From the NCBI GenBank assembly GCA_947629895.1, contig CANRFP010000030.1, forward strand, positions 1 through 13,956: a stretch of DNA of 13,956 nt, written 5' to 3'. The DNA is from an uncultured Clostridia bacterium. GTDB lineage: Bacteria; Bacillota_A; Clostridia; Christensenellales; UBA1242. Under the pieces are notes generated by a model. It was not told the DNA's origin and did no database searches. It worked only from the letters and a program-made list of their open reading frames with translations. Shown here one piece after another: positions 1 through 7,537 of the stretch. Every line of letters begins with the position of its first letter. Position 1 is the stretch's first letter. Made by a program: the position numbers and the translations under genes.

Positions 1-630
1 TTTGTTATAACCGAACAAAACATGACAGAACTTTTGCTTCTTGAACAAATGAAAGATGAAGCGGTTATGCCTCCTTTTGCGGGTCAAGAAAAGAAAAACA
101 TTAAAAAAATGTTTAAAAATGGGTTAAAACATTGTCAATATGTGATAAAACATCATCCTTTTGAAAAATATTGCTCAAAAGAGTTTGGCATGCGCGTTTT
201 GGTGTATTTCAACATAAGAAAGGATTTGTTTGACATAATGCTAAAAGATTTCAAAACAGACGAGGCAGATGAAGTTGAATATTATCGCGAATGCTTTAAT
301 GTCAATCCCCTCCTTGGCAGATGTATGGATGTGTTGTTTGAAGATAAGGTAGATTTTGACAAATTGTTTGAAGGATTGGAAGAAAAATACAATTTGGCAT
401 ATGCGCAAAAACTGAAACTTATAAACAAAAAAGAAACCAAAAAACAAGAAAAAGTTGCACAAGAAGCTGCCACACGTGAGGCGTTAAAAAATTCTCAAAA
501 ATCAGAAAATTTGCAAAAAAACATGCAAAAAACACAAAAAAGTGTGCAAAAAATTGATAAAAATGAAAAAATTGCAGAAATTGGAGAACAAAACACCAAC
601 TCCAAAGCCAGCAACAAAAAGGAGAAATAA
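1..630 (+). CDS. Unrecognised basic protein, 3' part (5' end off the left edge)
   Basis: I do not recognise this protein. The reading frame is open to the left edge. The first ATG in the window, at 22, has no Shine-Dalgarno in front of it, so the real start probably lies outside and the visible part is a C-terminal fragment. From that ATG there are 202 residues. Residues 1-130 look globular and mixed helical, with aromatic and cysteine-containing stretches (KHCQYVIKHHPFEKYC near 36-51). From about 130 onward the chain becomes a Lys/Gln/Asn/Glu-rich low-complexity tail with a loose KxxQK periodicity, probably disordered or coiled. No signal peptide or membrane segment is visible. Its TAA stop overlaps the ATG of the ABC-F gene by one base (TAATG), so the two are probably translationally coupled. 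A ribosome-associated or RNA-binding role would fit the basic tail and the neighbour, but that is speculation. Confidence 0.6.
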   Translation, partial: FVITEQNMTELLLLEQMKDEAVMPPFAGQEKKNIKKMFKNGLKHCQYVIKHHPFEKYCSKEFGMRVLVYFNIRKDLFDIMLKDFKTDEADEVEYYRECFNVNPLLGRCMDVLFEDKVDFDKLFEGLEEKYNLAYAQKLKLINKKETKKQEKVAQEAATREALKNSQKSENLQKNMQKTQKSVQKIDKNEKIAEIGEQNTNSKASNKKEK

Positions 631-2204
631 TGATACAGGCAGTCAACGTTTCACTTGCATTTGGTGGAAGGTCTTTGTATAAAGAAGTGAATTTGAAATT
701 CACAAAAGGAAATTGTTACGGAATAATTGGAGCAAACGGAGCAGGAAAATCAACTTTCCTTAAAATTTTAACGGGCGAAATTGAGCCAAACACCGGTGAA
801 ATTTTAATTACGCCGGGCGAAAGAATGTCGGTTCTGGAACAAAACCAAAACAAATATGACAACGAAACAGTGTTGGACACTGTTTTGCTTGGGCACAAAA
901 GGCTTATGGAAATCCAAAAAGAAAAGGATGAGCTTTATGCCAAGCCAGATTTCAGCGAGGCAGACGGCATCAGAGCGGGAGAACTTGAAACGGAATTTGC
1001 AGAACTTGGCGGATGGGAAGCTGATGGCGAAGCAAAATCTCTGCTGCAAAGTTTGGGCGTGGAAGAAGGTTTGTTTTATGAGCAAATGGCAAATGTGGAT
1101 GCCAAAATTAAGGTGAAAGTTCTTCTTGCACAAGCACTTTTTGGAAATCCCGACATTTTGATTTTGGATGAGCCAACAAACAATTTAGACTTCAAAACAA
1201 TAAGATGGCTGGAAAACTTTTTGCTGGATTTTCAAAACATTGTCATCATTGTGTCGCACAACCGTCACTTTTTAAACAAAGTTTGCACGCACATTTGTGA
1301 TGTGGATTTTGGGCAAATAAATATGTATCTTGGAAACTACGATTTTTGGTATGAAACAAGCCAACTTCTTGCCCGACAAGCCAAAGAACAAAACAAAAAG
1401 GCAGAGCAGCGTGCAAAAGAACTCAAAGATTTTATTGCCCGTTTTTCGGCAAATGCTTCCAAAAGTAAACAAGCCACAAGCAGAAAGAAAGAACTTGAAA
1501 AACTCACCATTGAGGACTTTAAGCCTTCTTCAAGAAAATATCCATATGTTGATTTCAAATATGAACAAGAAATTGGAAAAGAGATTTTGAAGGTTGAAAA
1601 ACTAACAAAAAAAGGAATGTTCAAGAATTTGTCTTTCACCGTTGAGCACGGGCAAAAAATTGTGTTCTTATCCAACAACAGCCTTGTTTTAACCACCCTT
1701 TTCAACATTTTGGCTGGAAAAGAGCAGGCAGACAGTGGGGAATTTCGCTTTGGAAAAACAATCAAATATTCCTATCTTCCACAAGACAATCGCGAGTTTT
1801 TTGATGGCTGCCATTTATCTATTGTTGATTGGCTAAGGCAATATTCAAAGGACAAAACAGAAAGTTATGTTCGCGGCTGGCTTGGGAGGATGTTGTTTTC
1901 TGGTGAGGAAAGTTTAAAAGAAGTCAATGTGCTTTCTGGTGGCGAAAAAGTGCGCTGTATGCTTGCCAAAATTATGCTTGAAAGCGGAAACTTTTTAATT
2001 TTGGATGAGCCAACCAACCATTTGGACCTTGAAAGCATCACCTCTTTAAACAAAGGCATGACAAATTTTAAAGGTGCAATGCTGTTTGCAACCGGCGACC
2101 AAGAAATAATCGAAACTGTTGCAAACCGCATAATTGATATTGTTGACGAGAACACAATAATTGACAAACAGATGTCTTATGAAGAATATATGGAAACAAA
2201 ATAA
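630..2204 (+). CDS. ABC-F family ATPase, YkpA/YbiT-like
   Basis: A soluble protein with two ABC ATPase domains and no membrane segments, 524 residues, typical for ABC-F proteins that act at the ribosome. NBD1 has Walker A GANGAGKST (34-42), Walker B ILILDE (176-181) and the switch His210. A charged linker (about 241-300, the ABC-F interdomain arm) leads to NBD2, with signature LSGGE (435-439) and Walker B FLILDE (455-460). The NBD1 signature is decayed to NVDAK (155-159), NBD2 Walker A to SNNSLVLTT (348-356), and the NBD2 switch His is replaced in ATGD (487-490). One composite ATP site (NBD1 Walker A with NBD2 signature) is therefore intact and the other is degenerate. From memory, B. subtilis YkpA is already partly degenerate at two of these places but keeps the second His. 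AGGAG at 620-624 sits 5 nt before the ATG. The exact role, translation factor or antibiotic protection, cannot be told from sequence. Confidence 0.93.
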   Translation: MIQAVNVSLAFGGRSLYKEVNLKFTKGNCYGIIGANGAGKSTFLKILTGEIEPNTGEILITPGERMSVLEQNQNKYDNETVLDTVLLGHKRLMEIQKEKDELYAKPDFSEADGIRAGELETEFAELGGWEADGEAKSLLQSLGVEEGLFYEQMANVDAKIKVKVLLAQALFGNPDILILDEPTNNLDFKTIRWLENFLLDFQNIVIIVSHNRHFLNKVCTHICDVDFGQINMYLGNYDFWYETSQLLARQAKEQNKKAEQRAKELKDFIARFSANASKSKQATSRKKELEKLTIEDFKPSSRKYPYVDFKYEQEIGKEILKVEKLTKKGMFKNLSFTVEHGQKIVFLSNNSLVLTTLFNILAGKEQADSGEFRFGKTIKYSYLPQDNREFFDGCHLSIVDWLRQYSKDKTESYVRGWLGRMLFSGEESLKEVNVLSGGEKVRCMLAKIMLESGNFLILDEPTNHLDLESITSLNKGMTNFKGAMLFATGDQEIIETVANRIIDIVDENTIIDKQMSYEEYMETK

Positions 2205-2289
2205 TAACAGTTGTTTTAAAACTTTTTTGTGAAAAAAAATTAAAAAACATCAAAAAATCATAAATTTTTAATAAAATTTGCTTAAAATA

Positions 2290-2318
2290 TTGACTTTTTT
2301 TGAAAATTTTAATATTAT
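2290..2318 (+). promoter_or_regulatory. Sigma-A promoter of glyQS
   Basis: The -35 box TTGACT (2290-2295) and -10 box TATTAT (2313-2318) are separated by exactly 17 bp. Transcription would begin at about 2325, just where the sequence changes from extreme AT to the mixed-composition T-box leader. Confidence 0.75.
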
Positions 2319-2324
2319 AAATAT

Positions 2325-2466
2325 TGCAATGACGGAATTGGCAACTCCCGAGCAAACGCTTGTCGGCGTAAAGACAATAATGAGGTGAGTTTCTCACGAA
2401 TTAGGGTGGAACAGCGAAATTTAAATCGCCCCTATGCAAAATTTTGCATAGAGGCTTTTTGTTTTT
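2325..2466 (+). ncRNA. T-box riboswitch (glycine type, compact)
   Basis: The T-box sequence AGGGTGGAACAGCG (2403-2416) differs from the usual consensus AGGGTGGNACCGCG at one base. AGGG (2403-2406) can pair with CCCT (2430-2433) and GCG (2414-2416) with CGC (2427-2429), giving the standard antiterminator with a 7-nt bulge. The bulge TGGA matches the UCCA 3' end expected of an uncharged tRNA-Gly. The competing structure is the terminator at 2428-2455. Just upstream, GTGAG-TTT-CTCAC (2385-2397) is a Stem III-like hairpin. Only about 60 nt remain for Stem I; GGC glycine codons occur at 2340-2342 and 2365-2367, but I cannot decide which is the specifier. Starved, uncharged tRNA-Gly should favour read-through into glyQS. 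Confidence 0.9.
2428..2466 (+). terminator. T-box-controlled intrinsic terminator
   Basis: The 20-base perfect palindrome CTATGCAAAATTTTGCATAG (2432-2451) is extended by GCC/GGC pairs across one C-A mismatch and is followed by TTTTTGTTTTT. It is mutually exclusive with the T-box antiterminator because both need CGCCCCT at 2427-2433. Confidence 0.9.
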
Positions 2467-2497
2467 CCTCTACTGCAACTAAAAGGAGAATAAAAAT

Positions 2498-3865
2498 ATG
2501 GAAAAAACAATGGAAAAGATTGTAAATCTTTGCAAAAACAGAGGCTTTGTGTATCCAGGAAGTGAAATTTACAACGGCTTTGCAAACACTTGGGACTTTG
2601 GACCTGTTGGAGTTGAACTTAAAAACAACATTAAGCGCGCTTGGTGGAAAAGATTTGTGCAAGAAAGCCCAAATTCTTATGGAATTGATGCGGCAATTTT
2701 GATGAATCCAAAAGTTTGGGAAGCAAGCGGACACGTGCAAGGTTTTTCAGACCCTAAAATGGATTGCAAATCTTGCAAGCAGCGTTTTCGCGCAGACAAT
2801 CTTGTTGAAGAACACTCCAAAGGAACAGTTTCTGCCGAAGGAATGACAAACGAACAACTTGAAAGTTACATCAACGAGCACAAAGTTAAGTGTCCTCACT
2901 GCGGAAACTTTAATTGGTCATCAATCCGCCAATTCAAACTTATGTTTGAAACATCGCGCGGCACAATTGAAGGTGAAAAGGACACAGTTTATCTTCGCCC
3001 AGAAACAGCACAAGGCGAATATGTAAACTTTTTAAACGTTCAAAGAACAACCCGTGCCAAAGTGCCATTTGCCATCGCACAAATTGGTAAAGCGTTTAGA
3101 AATGAGGTTACACCTGGCAACTTTTTGTTTAGAACTGTTGAATTTGAACAAATGGAATATCAAACATTTTGCAAGGACGAAACATCTCTTCAAACTTATG
3201 ACACAATAAAAAAGCGTGCCCTTCAATTTGTTGAAGATGTTGGGCTTAAAGCAGAAAATTTGCGCTTCCACGATCACGAAAAACTTGCATTCTATGCAAA
3301 AGCCGCATGCGACATTCAATACAAATTTCCAATTGGCTGGGAAGAATTGAACGGAATACATCACCGCAGCACTTGGGATTTGTCTCGCCATCAAGAATTT
3401 AGTGGCAGGCCTATGCAATATCTTGACCCCGTCACAAATGAAAAATATATTCCAACCGTTGTTGAATACTCAATTGGCGCAGACAGATTAACCTTGGCAA
3501 TTTTGTGTGAGGCCTATGACGAGGAAACTTTGGAAGGCGGCGACACAAGAATTGTTATGCACTTTCACCCAGCCCTTGCACCATACAAAGTGGCAATCCT
3601 TCCTCTTCAAAAAAATCTTTCCGAAAAAGCCAAAGAAATTTATGCCACCCTTTCAAAATATTTTATGTGCGACTATGACGAGGCTGGCTCAATAGGAAAA
3701 CGTTATCGCAGACAAGACGAAATTGGAACACCTTTCTGTGTGACCATTGATTTTGACACTCTGAATGACAATGCTGTGACGATTCGTGATAGAGACACCA
3801 TGCAACAAATTCGTTTGGAAACGTCAAAATTGATTTCTTATATATCAGAAAAAATATTCTTTTAA
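2498..3865 (+). CDS. glyQS: Glycyl-tRNA synthetase, single-chain (alpha2) class II
   Basis: Charges tRNA-Gly with glycine in the cytoplasm. At 455 residues it has the normal length of the homodimeric GlyRS family, not the bacterial alpha/beta type. Visible landmarks: the N-terminal YPGSEIYNG and WDFGPVG stretch (19-38); an inserted zinc-knuckle region with CxxC pairs at C90/C93 and C132/C135; motif 2 region with RPETAQGEYVNF (168-179) and AFRNEVTPGNFLFRTVEFEQME (199-220); motif 3 with GADR (327-330); and a C-terminal anticodon-binding domain (about 363-450). AAGGAG (2483-2488) lies 9 nt before the ATG. It has its own promoter and T-box leader and is followed by a terminator, so it is probably monocistronic. 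The product links to the next locus through glycine, which GlyA produces. Confidence 0.97.
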   Translation: MEKTMEKIVNLCKNRGFVYPGSEIYNGFANTWDFGPVGVELKNNIKRAWWKRFVQESPNSYGIDAAILMNPKVWEASGHVQGFSDPKMDCKSCKQRFRADNLVEEHSKGTVSAEGMTNEQLESYINEHKVKCPHCGNFNWSSIRQFKLMFETSRGTIEGEKDTVYLRPETAQGEYVNFLNVQRTTRAKVPFAIAQIGKAFRNEVTPGNFLFRTVEFEQMEYQTFCKDETSLQTYDTIKKRALQFVEDVGLKAENLRFHDHEKLAFYAKAACDIQYKFPIGWEELNGIHHRSTWDLSRHQEFSGRPMQYLDPVTNEKYIPTVVEYSIGADRLTLAILCEAYDEETLEGGDTRIVMHFHPALAPYKVAILPLQKNLSEKAKEIYATLSKYFMCDYDEAGSIGKRYRRQDEIGTPFCVTIDFDTLNDNAVTIRDRDTMQQIRLETSKLISYISEKIFF

Positions 3866-3944
3866 TAAAATAAAAAATAAATTTAAATTGGACAAAAAAT
3901 ACAAAAAAAATAATAGAAAATTAATTTTTAATTCAAAAAATAAT

Positions 3945-3971
3945 AAAAAATGCGATTTTTTCGCATTTTTT
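3945..3971. terminator. Bidirectional terminator between glyQS and folA
   Basis: AAAAAATGCGA (3945-3955) pairs with TCGCATTTTTT (3961-3971) around a 5-nt loop. T-runs follow the TGCGA/TCGCA core on both strands, so it can end glyQS from the left and the folD-thyA-folA operon from the right. The rest of 3866-3993 is very AT-rich with no visible gene. Confidence 0.75.
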
Positions 3972-3993
3972 GATATTTTTTTATTATTTTTAT

Positions 3994-4497
3994 TTAATTT
4001 TTGTATTTTTTAATATTTTGGTTTTTATAAATTTGAAAAGTGAAATCAATTCCATTTTCGGTTTGTTTTTCTGTTTCACTTTGCAAAACATAGCCTTCTT
4101 TTGTTATATCTTTTATATAGGTGTCCGCTGGAACAATTTTGTCAATCATGGTTATATAAGCAGTTTTGCAATATGGCATCATCAAATTGTATATGCTTGC
4201 CCCGCCACAAACAAAAACTTCTTCGTCCTCAAACTTTTTAATTTCTTGGAATAAATCTGGCAAACTATGCACAACCGTTGCCCCCTCAGCCACAAAATTT
4301 GGATTGTCGCTCAGCACAATGTTGATGCGATTTGGCAAAGGTCTTTTTGGAAGTGACAAAAATGTTCTTTCTCCAAAAACAACAACTTTTCCCGTTGTTG
4401 TTTTTTTGAAATATGCAAGGTCGGAAGGAAGATGAAAAAGCAAATTGTTGTTTTTTCCTATTGCATAATCTTTTGTTACAGCAACAATCAAATTCAT
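3994..4497 (-). CDS. folA: Dihydrofolate reductase
   Basis: Reduces dihydrofolate to tetrahydrofolate with NADPH, regenerating the cofactor that ThyA oxidises. 167 residues, the usual length. The N-terminal strand MNLIVAVTKDYAIGKNN leads to HLPSDLAYFKKTT, carrying the catalytic acid Asp26. VVVFGERTFLSLP (38-50) is the NADPH-binding region, and VFVCGGASIYN contains the conserved double Gly. The Trp usually found a few residues before the catalytic Asp (Trp22 in E. coli) is Phe21 here, a modest substitution in the active-site loop. Last gene of a folD-thyA-folA operon: its AAGGAG site (4508-4503) overlaps the thyA stop and only 9 nt separate the genes, suggesting coupling. The C-terminus is a Lys/Asn-rich tail. 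Confidence 0.96.
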   Translation of the reverse strand: MNLIVAVTKDYAIGKNNNLLFHLPSDLAYFKKTTTGKVVVFGERTFLSLPKRPLPNRINIVLSDNPNFVAEGATVVHSLPDLFQEIKKFEDEEVFVCGGASIYNLMMPYCKTAYITMIDKIVPADTYIKDITKEGYVLQSETEKQTENGIDFTFQIYKNQNIKKYKN

Positions 4498-4506
4498 GTT
4501 CTCTCC

Positions 4507-5337
4507 TTAAATTGCAACTTCAATTTTGTATTTTTTCTCGTTGCAAACATAATTGATAAACTTAAAACTGTCCACTTTAAAATCATAAAAATCTTTTACA
4601 TTTGGGTCGATTACAAACTGTGGCGCATCATATTGTTTCATTTTGATTATCTCTTCCACGATTGGAATGTGCCTGTCATAAATGTGCGCATCCGCAATCA
4701 CATGCACAAGTTCTCCAACCTCCAAGCCACTCACCTGCGCAAACATGTGCACCAAAACTGCGTATTGGCAAACATTCCAATTATTTGCTGTTAGCATATC
4801 CTGGCTGCGTTGATTTAAGATTGCATTCAATTTGTTGCCCGTTATGTTAAACGTCATTGAATATGCGCATGGATACAACCCCATTTCGGAAAGGTCGGCA
4901 TGATTATATATGTTTGTCATAATTCTTCTTGATGTTGGGTTGTGCTTTAAGTCATACAAAACTCTATCAACTTGGTCAAACATCCCTTCTTTATATTTGT
5001 GCTTAACTCCCAACTGATAGCCATAGGCTTTTCCTATTGTTCCGTTTTCGTCTGCCCAACTGTCCCAAATATGACTATGTAAATCAGCAATTTTGTTGCT
5101 CTTTTTTTGCCAAATCCAAAGGATTTCATCAATGGCGCTTTTGTATGCGGTTTTTCTTAAAGTGATGATTGGAAATTCTTTTGACAAATCATATCTGTTC
5201 ACCAAACAAAACTTCTTTATTGTGTGAGCTGGCGTTCCATCTTGCCATTTTGGGCGAACCTCTTTGCCGGTGTCCCACACGCCGTCTTTTAAAATTTCCT
5301 TCACATTTTGAACAAACACTTTATCCGCATAACTCAT
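4507..5337 (-). CDS. thyA: Thymidylate synthase (folate-dependent, clostridial type)
   Basis: Converts dUMP and 5,10-methylene-THF to dTMP and dihydrofolate. 276 residues. The catalytic Cys157 sits in LYPCAYSMTF, a divergent version of the usual PCH motif. The phosphate-binding Arg pair is at 137-138 (SRRIM), QRSQD is at 176-180, Asn188 is in ANNWNVCQYA, and the dUMP-binding ADAHIYDRH is at 215-223. The N-terminal VRPKWQDGTPAHTIKKF and LWIWQKKSN stretches fit the ThyA form I recall from clostridia rather than the E. coli type. A strong AAAGGAGGAT site overlaps the folD stop, and the folD-thyA gap is 14 nt, so it is co-transcribed with folD and folA. Both its cofactor partners, FolA and GlyA, are in the same locus. 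Confidence 0.97.
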   Translation of the reverse strand: MSYADKVFVQNVKEILKDGVWDTGKEVRPKWQDGTPAHTIKKFCLVNRYDLSKEFPIITLRKTAYKSAIDEILWIWQKKSNKIADLHSHIWDSWADENGTIGKAYGYQLGVKHKYKEGMFDQVDRVLYDLKHNPTSRRIMTNIYNHADLSEMGLYPCAYSMTFNITGNKLNAILNQRSQDMLTANNWNVCQYAVLVHMFAQVSGLEVGELVHVIADAHIYDRHIPIVEEIIKMKQYDAPQFVIDPNVKDFYDFKVDSFKFINYVCNEKKYKIEVAI

Positions 5338-5351
5338 AATAAAATCCTCCT

Positions 5352-6188
5352 TTATTTTTTGTTTTGCTCGTCAAAAAGTAAGCAAGTGTTTTGCATTAAA
5401 GATGCAACGGTAAGCGGCCCAACCCCACCCGGAACAGGCGTGATTTTGCTGCATTTTGGTGCAACATTTTCAAAATCAACATCGCCATAAATTTTGCCGT
5501 CAACTCTGTTTATTCCAACATCCACAACAACAGCGCCCTTTTTAACATAATCGGCTGTTATAAACTTTGGCTTGCCGATTGCAACAACCAAAATGTCGGC
5601 ATCTTTTGTGAACTTTTTTAAATTTTGCGTTCGGCTGTGGCAAATGGTGACTGTGGCATTTTTGTGCTCCAAAAGGGCCGCAACACTTCGCCCAACCAAA
5701 TTGCTTCTTCCCACAACCACGGCGTGCTTGCCCTCAATTTCCACGTTGTGTTTTTCAAGAAGTTTGATTATTCCATATGCTGTGCAAGGCGCAAAATCGC
5801 TGTGCCCCGCAAACATCTTTCCAAAGTTGTGAAAAGTTAGGCAATCGGCATCTTTTTCTGGGTTTATTTTGTTTAACGCCCTTTCTTCATTAAGTTGTTT
5901 TGGCAGTGGCAGTTGAAGCAAAATGGCGGTTATCTCTTTGTTTTTGTTAAGTTTTTCAATCTCTTTTTCAAGCTGAATTTGGCTTATATCGTTTGGCAAT
6001 TTTATCACTTTGGAGTTTATTCCACACTCGGCACAAGCCCTCTGTTTTGAAGCCACATAAATTTCGCTTGCTTTGTCTCCTTCCACAATAATACAAGCAA
6101 GGGTTGGCTTGTTTTTCAGTTTGCCAACGGCGGTTTTAACATTGTTTCTCATCTCTTGTGCAAATTCTTTACCGTTTAAAATTTCCAT
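5352..6188 (-). CDS. folD: Bifunctional methylene-THF dehydrogenase / methenyl-THF cyclohydrolase
   Basis: Interconverts 5,10-methylene-THF, methenyl-THF and 10-formyl-THF using NADP+. 278 residues from the chosen start. YVASK (44-48) carries the active-site Tyr and Lys; QLPLP is at 92-96, the nucleotide-binding GRSNLVG at 160-166, and PVPGGVGP at 251-258. The usual KDVDG reads KDADC (112-116), a small divergence. The frame also has a TTG six bases upstream (6194), but that lies before the predicted transcription start. MEILNGKEFA matches the normal FolD N-terminus, so I use the ATG at 6188. No Shine-Dalgarno precedes either codon. First gene of folD-thyA-folA, divergent from glyA-tdk. Confidence 0.96.
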   Translation of the reverse strand: MEILNGKEFAQEMRNNVKTAVGKLKNKPTLACIIVEGDKASEIYVASKQRACAECGINSKVIKLPNDISQIQLEKEIEKLNKNKEITAILLQLPLPKQLNEERALNKINPEKDADCLTFHNFGKMFAGHSDFAPCTAYGIIKLLEKHNVEIEGKHAVVVGRSNLVGRSVAALLEHKNATVTICHSRTQNLKKFTKDADILVVAIGKPKFITADYVKKGAVVVDVGINRVDGKIYGDVDFENVAPKCSKITPVPGGVGPLTVASLMQNTCLLFDEQNKK

Positions 6189-6194
6189 ATTCAA

Positions 6195-6223
6195 ATTGTA
6201 TCATAAAAAATATTTTTTTACAA
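6195..6223 (-). promoter_or_regulatory. Promoter of folD-thyA-folA, apparently leaderless
   Basis: On the minus strand, -35 TTGTAA (6223-6218) and -10 TACAAT (6200-6195) are 17 bp apart. Six bases lie between the -10 box and the folD ATG (6188), so the expected start site falls on or next to the A of the ATG. That would give a leaderless message, in agreement with the missing Shine-Dalgarno. Confidence 0.65.
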
Positions 6224-6240
6224 ACAAAAAGTTTTTGTTT
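6222..6240. repeat. Perfect 19-bp palindrome between divergent promoters; candidate operator
   Basis: AAACAAAAAGTTTTTGTTT has 9-bp arms around a single central base. It overlaps the folD -35 box by 2 bp and covers the -35 zone of the glyA promoter. With one central base it cannot form a tight RNA hairpin, so a DNA-binding dimer site is more likely. The AT-only arms make chance occurrence possible. Confidence 0.5.
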
Positions 6241-6252
6241 TTCAACTTTTTA

Positions 6253-6261
6253 TGTTAAAAT
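6253..6261 (+). promoter_or_regulatory. Extended -10 promoter of glyA-tdk
   Basis: TGTTAAAAT is a TGn extension plus -10 box TAAAAT (6256-6261). No good -35 is present; the closest candidates, TTTTTG or TTGTTT at 6232-6240, lie within the palindrome. The predicted start at about 6268 leaves a 20-nt leader with a strong GAGGAGGTG site (6276-6284) ahead of the ATG at 6289. Confidence 0.55.
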
Positions 6262-6288
6262 GGTTTTGATGATTTGAGGAGGTGAAAT

Positions 6289-7515
6289 ATGACAAATAAT
6301 TTAAAAAATGTTGATGCGGAAGTTTATGCCGCAATTAAGCAAGAAGAAAAGCGTCAAAGGGAAACCATTGAACTTATTGCAAGCGAAAACATTGTAAGCG
6401 ATGCCGTTCGCGAGGCGGTTGGAAGCGTTTTGACGAACAAATATGCAGAGGGCTATCCTGCAAAGCGCTATTATTGCGGCTGTGAAAATGTGGACACTAT
6501 TGAAAGCCTTGCCATTGAGCGCGCAAAAAAACTTTTTCACGCAGAACACGCAAACGTTCAGCCTCACTCTGGCGCAAACGCCAACTTTGCTGTTTACATG
6601 GCACTTTTAAAACCCGGCGACACTTTGCTTGGAATGTCTTTGCCAGCGGGCGGGCACCTCACTCATGGCACAAAAGTGAATGCATCGGGCAAAGTTTTCA
6701 ATGCTGTTGCCTATGGCCTTAACGAAAAAACCGAACTGATTGATTATGATGAAGTGGAGCGCCTTGCAAAAGAATATAAGCCAAAGTTGATTGTGGCAGG
6801 TGCAAGCGCTTATCCAAGAAAAATTGACTTTGCCCGCTTCCGTGAAATTGCGGACAGCGTTGGCGCTTATCTTATGGTGGATATGGCACATATTGCCGGG
6901 CTGGTTGCAGCGGGATTGCACCCAAATCCTTGCAAATATGCCGATGTTGTCACAACCACCACACACAAAACAATGCGCGGCCCACGAGGGGGCATGATTT
7001 TGTGTAAAGCCGAACTTGCAAAAAAGATTGACAGCGCTGTTTTCCCTGGAACTCAAGGCGGCCCACTTGAACATGTGATTGCCGGCAAAGCGGTTATGTT
7101 AAAAGAGGCTATGATGCCAGAATTTAAAGAATATCAAAAACAAGTGATTAAAAACTGCAAAGCCCTTGCAAGCGAGCTTAAAAAACTTGGATTTAGGCTT
7201 GTTTCTGGCGGAACAGACAATCACCTCATTTTGGTTGACCTCACTCCGTTTGGCGCAACTGGAAAAGAGATTGCAGACCTACTGCATGCCGCAAACATCA
7301 CTGCAAACAAAAATTCCATTCCAAATGAAAAGTTAAGCCCAACCGTCACAAGCGGGCTTCGTCTTGGCACGGCGGCAGTGACAACACTTGGCATGAATGA
7401 GGACGACATGAAAGAAATCGCCCGCATGATACACAAAGTTGTTGTTGAAAAAGAAAAGGCAATTCCCGCTGTTAAAAAGCAAGCGATCGCCCTTATGAAA
7501 AAGTATGTGAAATAA
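6289..7515 (+). CDS. glyA: Serine hydroxymethyltransferase
   Basis: PLP enzyme converting serine and THF to glycine and 5,10-methylene-THF, the main one-carbon entry point and supplier of the ThyA cofactor. 408 residues, normal length. [11 protein letters not shown] (27-37) and the [14 protein letters not shown] stretch (52-65) are hallmark SHMT sequences. HSGANAN (93-99) binds PLP phosphate, VDMAH (197-201) holds the PLP-pairing Asp198 and ring-stacking His201, and [16 protein letters not shown] (220-235) contains the Schiff-base Lys227. A strong ribosome site precedes the ATG. tdk follows 22 nt after the stop with no terminator between, so the two are probably one operon, divergent from folD-thyA-folA. 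Confidence 0.98.
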   Translation: MTNNLKNVDAEVYAAIKQEEKRQRETIELIASENIVSDAVREAVGSVLTNKYAEGYPAKRYYCGCENVDTIESLAIERAKKLFHAEHANVQPHSGANANFAVYMALLKPGDTLLGMSLPAGGHLTHGTKVNASGKVFNAVAYGLNEKTELIDYDEVERLAKEYKPKLIVAGASAYPRKIDFARFREIADSVGAYLMVDMAHIAGLVAAGLHPNPCKYADVVTTTTHKTMRGPRGGMILCKAELAKKIDSAVFPGTQGGPLEHVIAGKAVMLKEAMMPEFKEYQKQVIKNCKALASELKKLGFRLVSGGTDNHLILVDLTPFGATGKEIADLLHAANITANKNSIPNEKLSPTVTSGLRLGTAAVTTLGMNEDDMKEIARMIHKVVVEKEKAIPAVKKQAIALMKKYVK

Positions 7516-7537
7516 TCAGTTTTTGGGAGGGCAAAAT

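Noticed and set aside
2205..2289. Possible terminator after the ABC-F gene (AGTTGTTTTAAAACTTTTTT)
   Set aside because: The stem is only about 4 AT-rich pairs; not convincing, although some termination must occur before the T-box promoter.
2068..2397. Minus-strand open frame across the ABC-F end and T-box leader
   Set aside because: It overlaps a coding region and a riboswitch, has no ribosome site and no family-like sequence.
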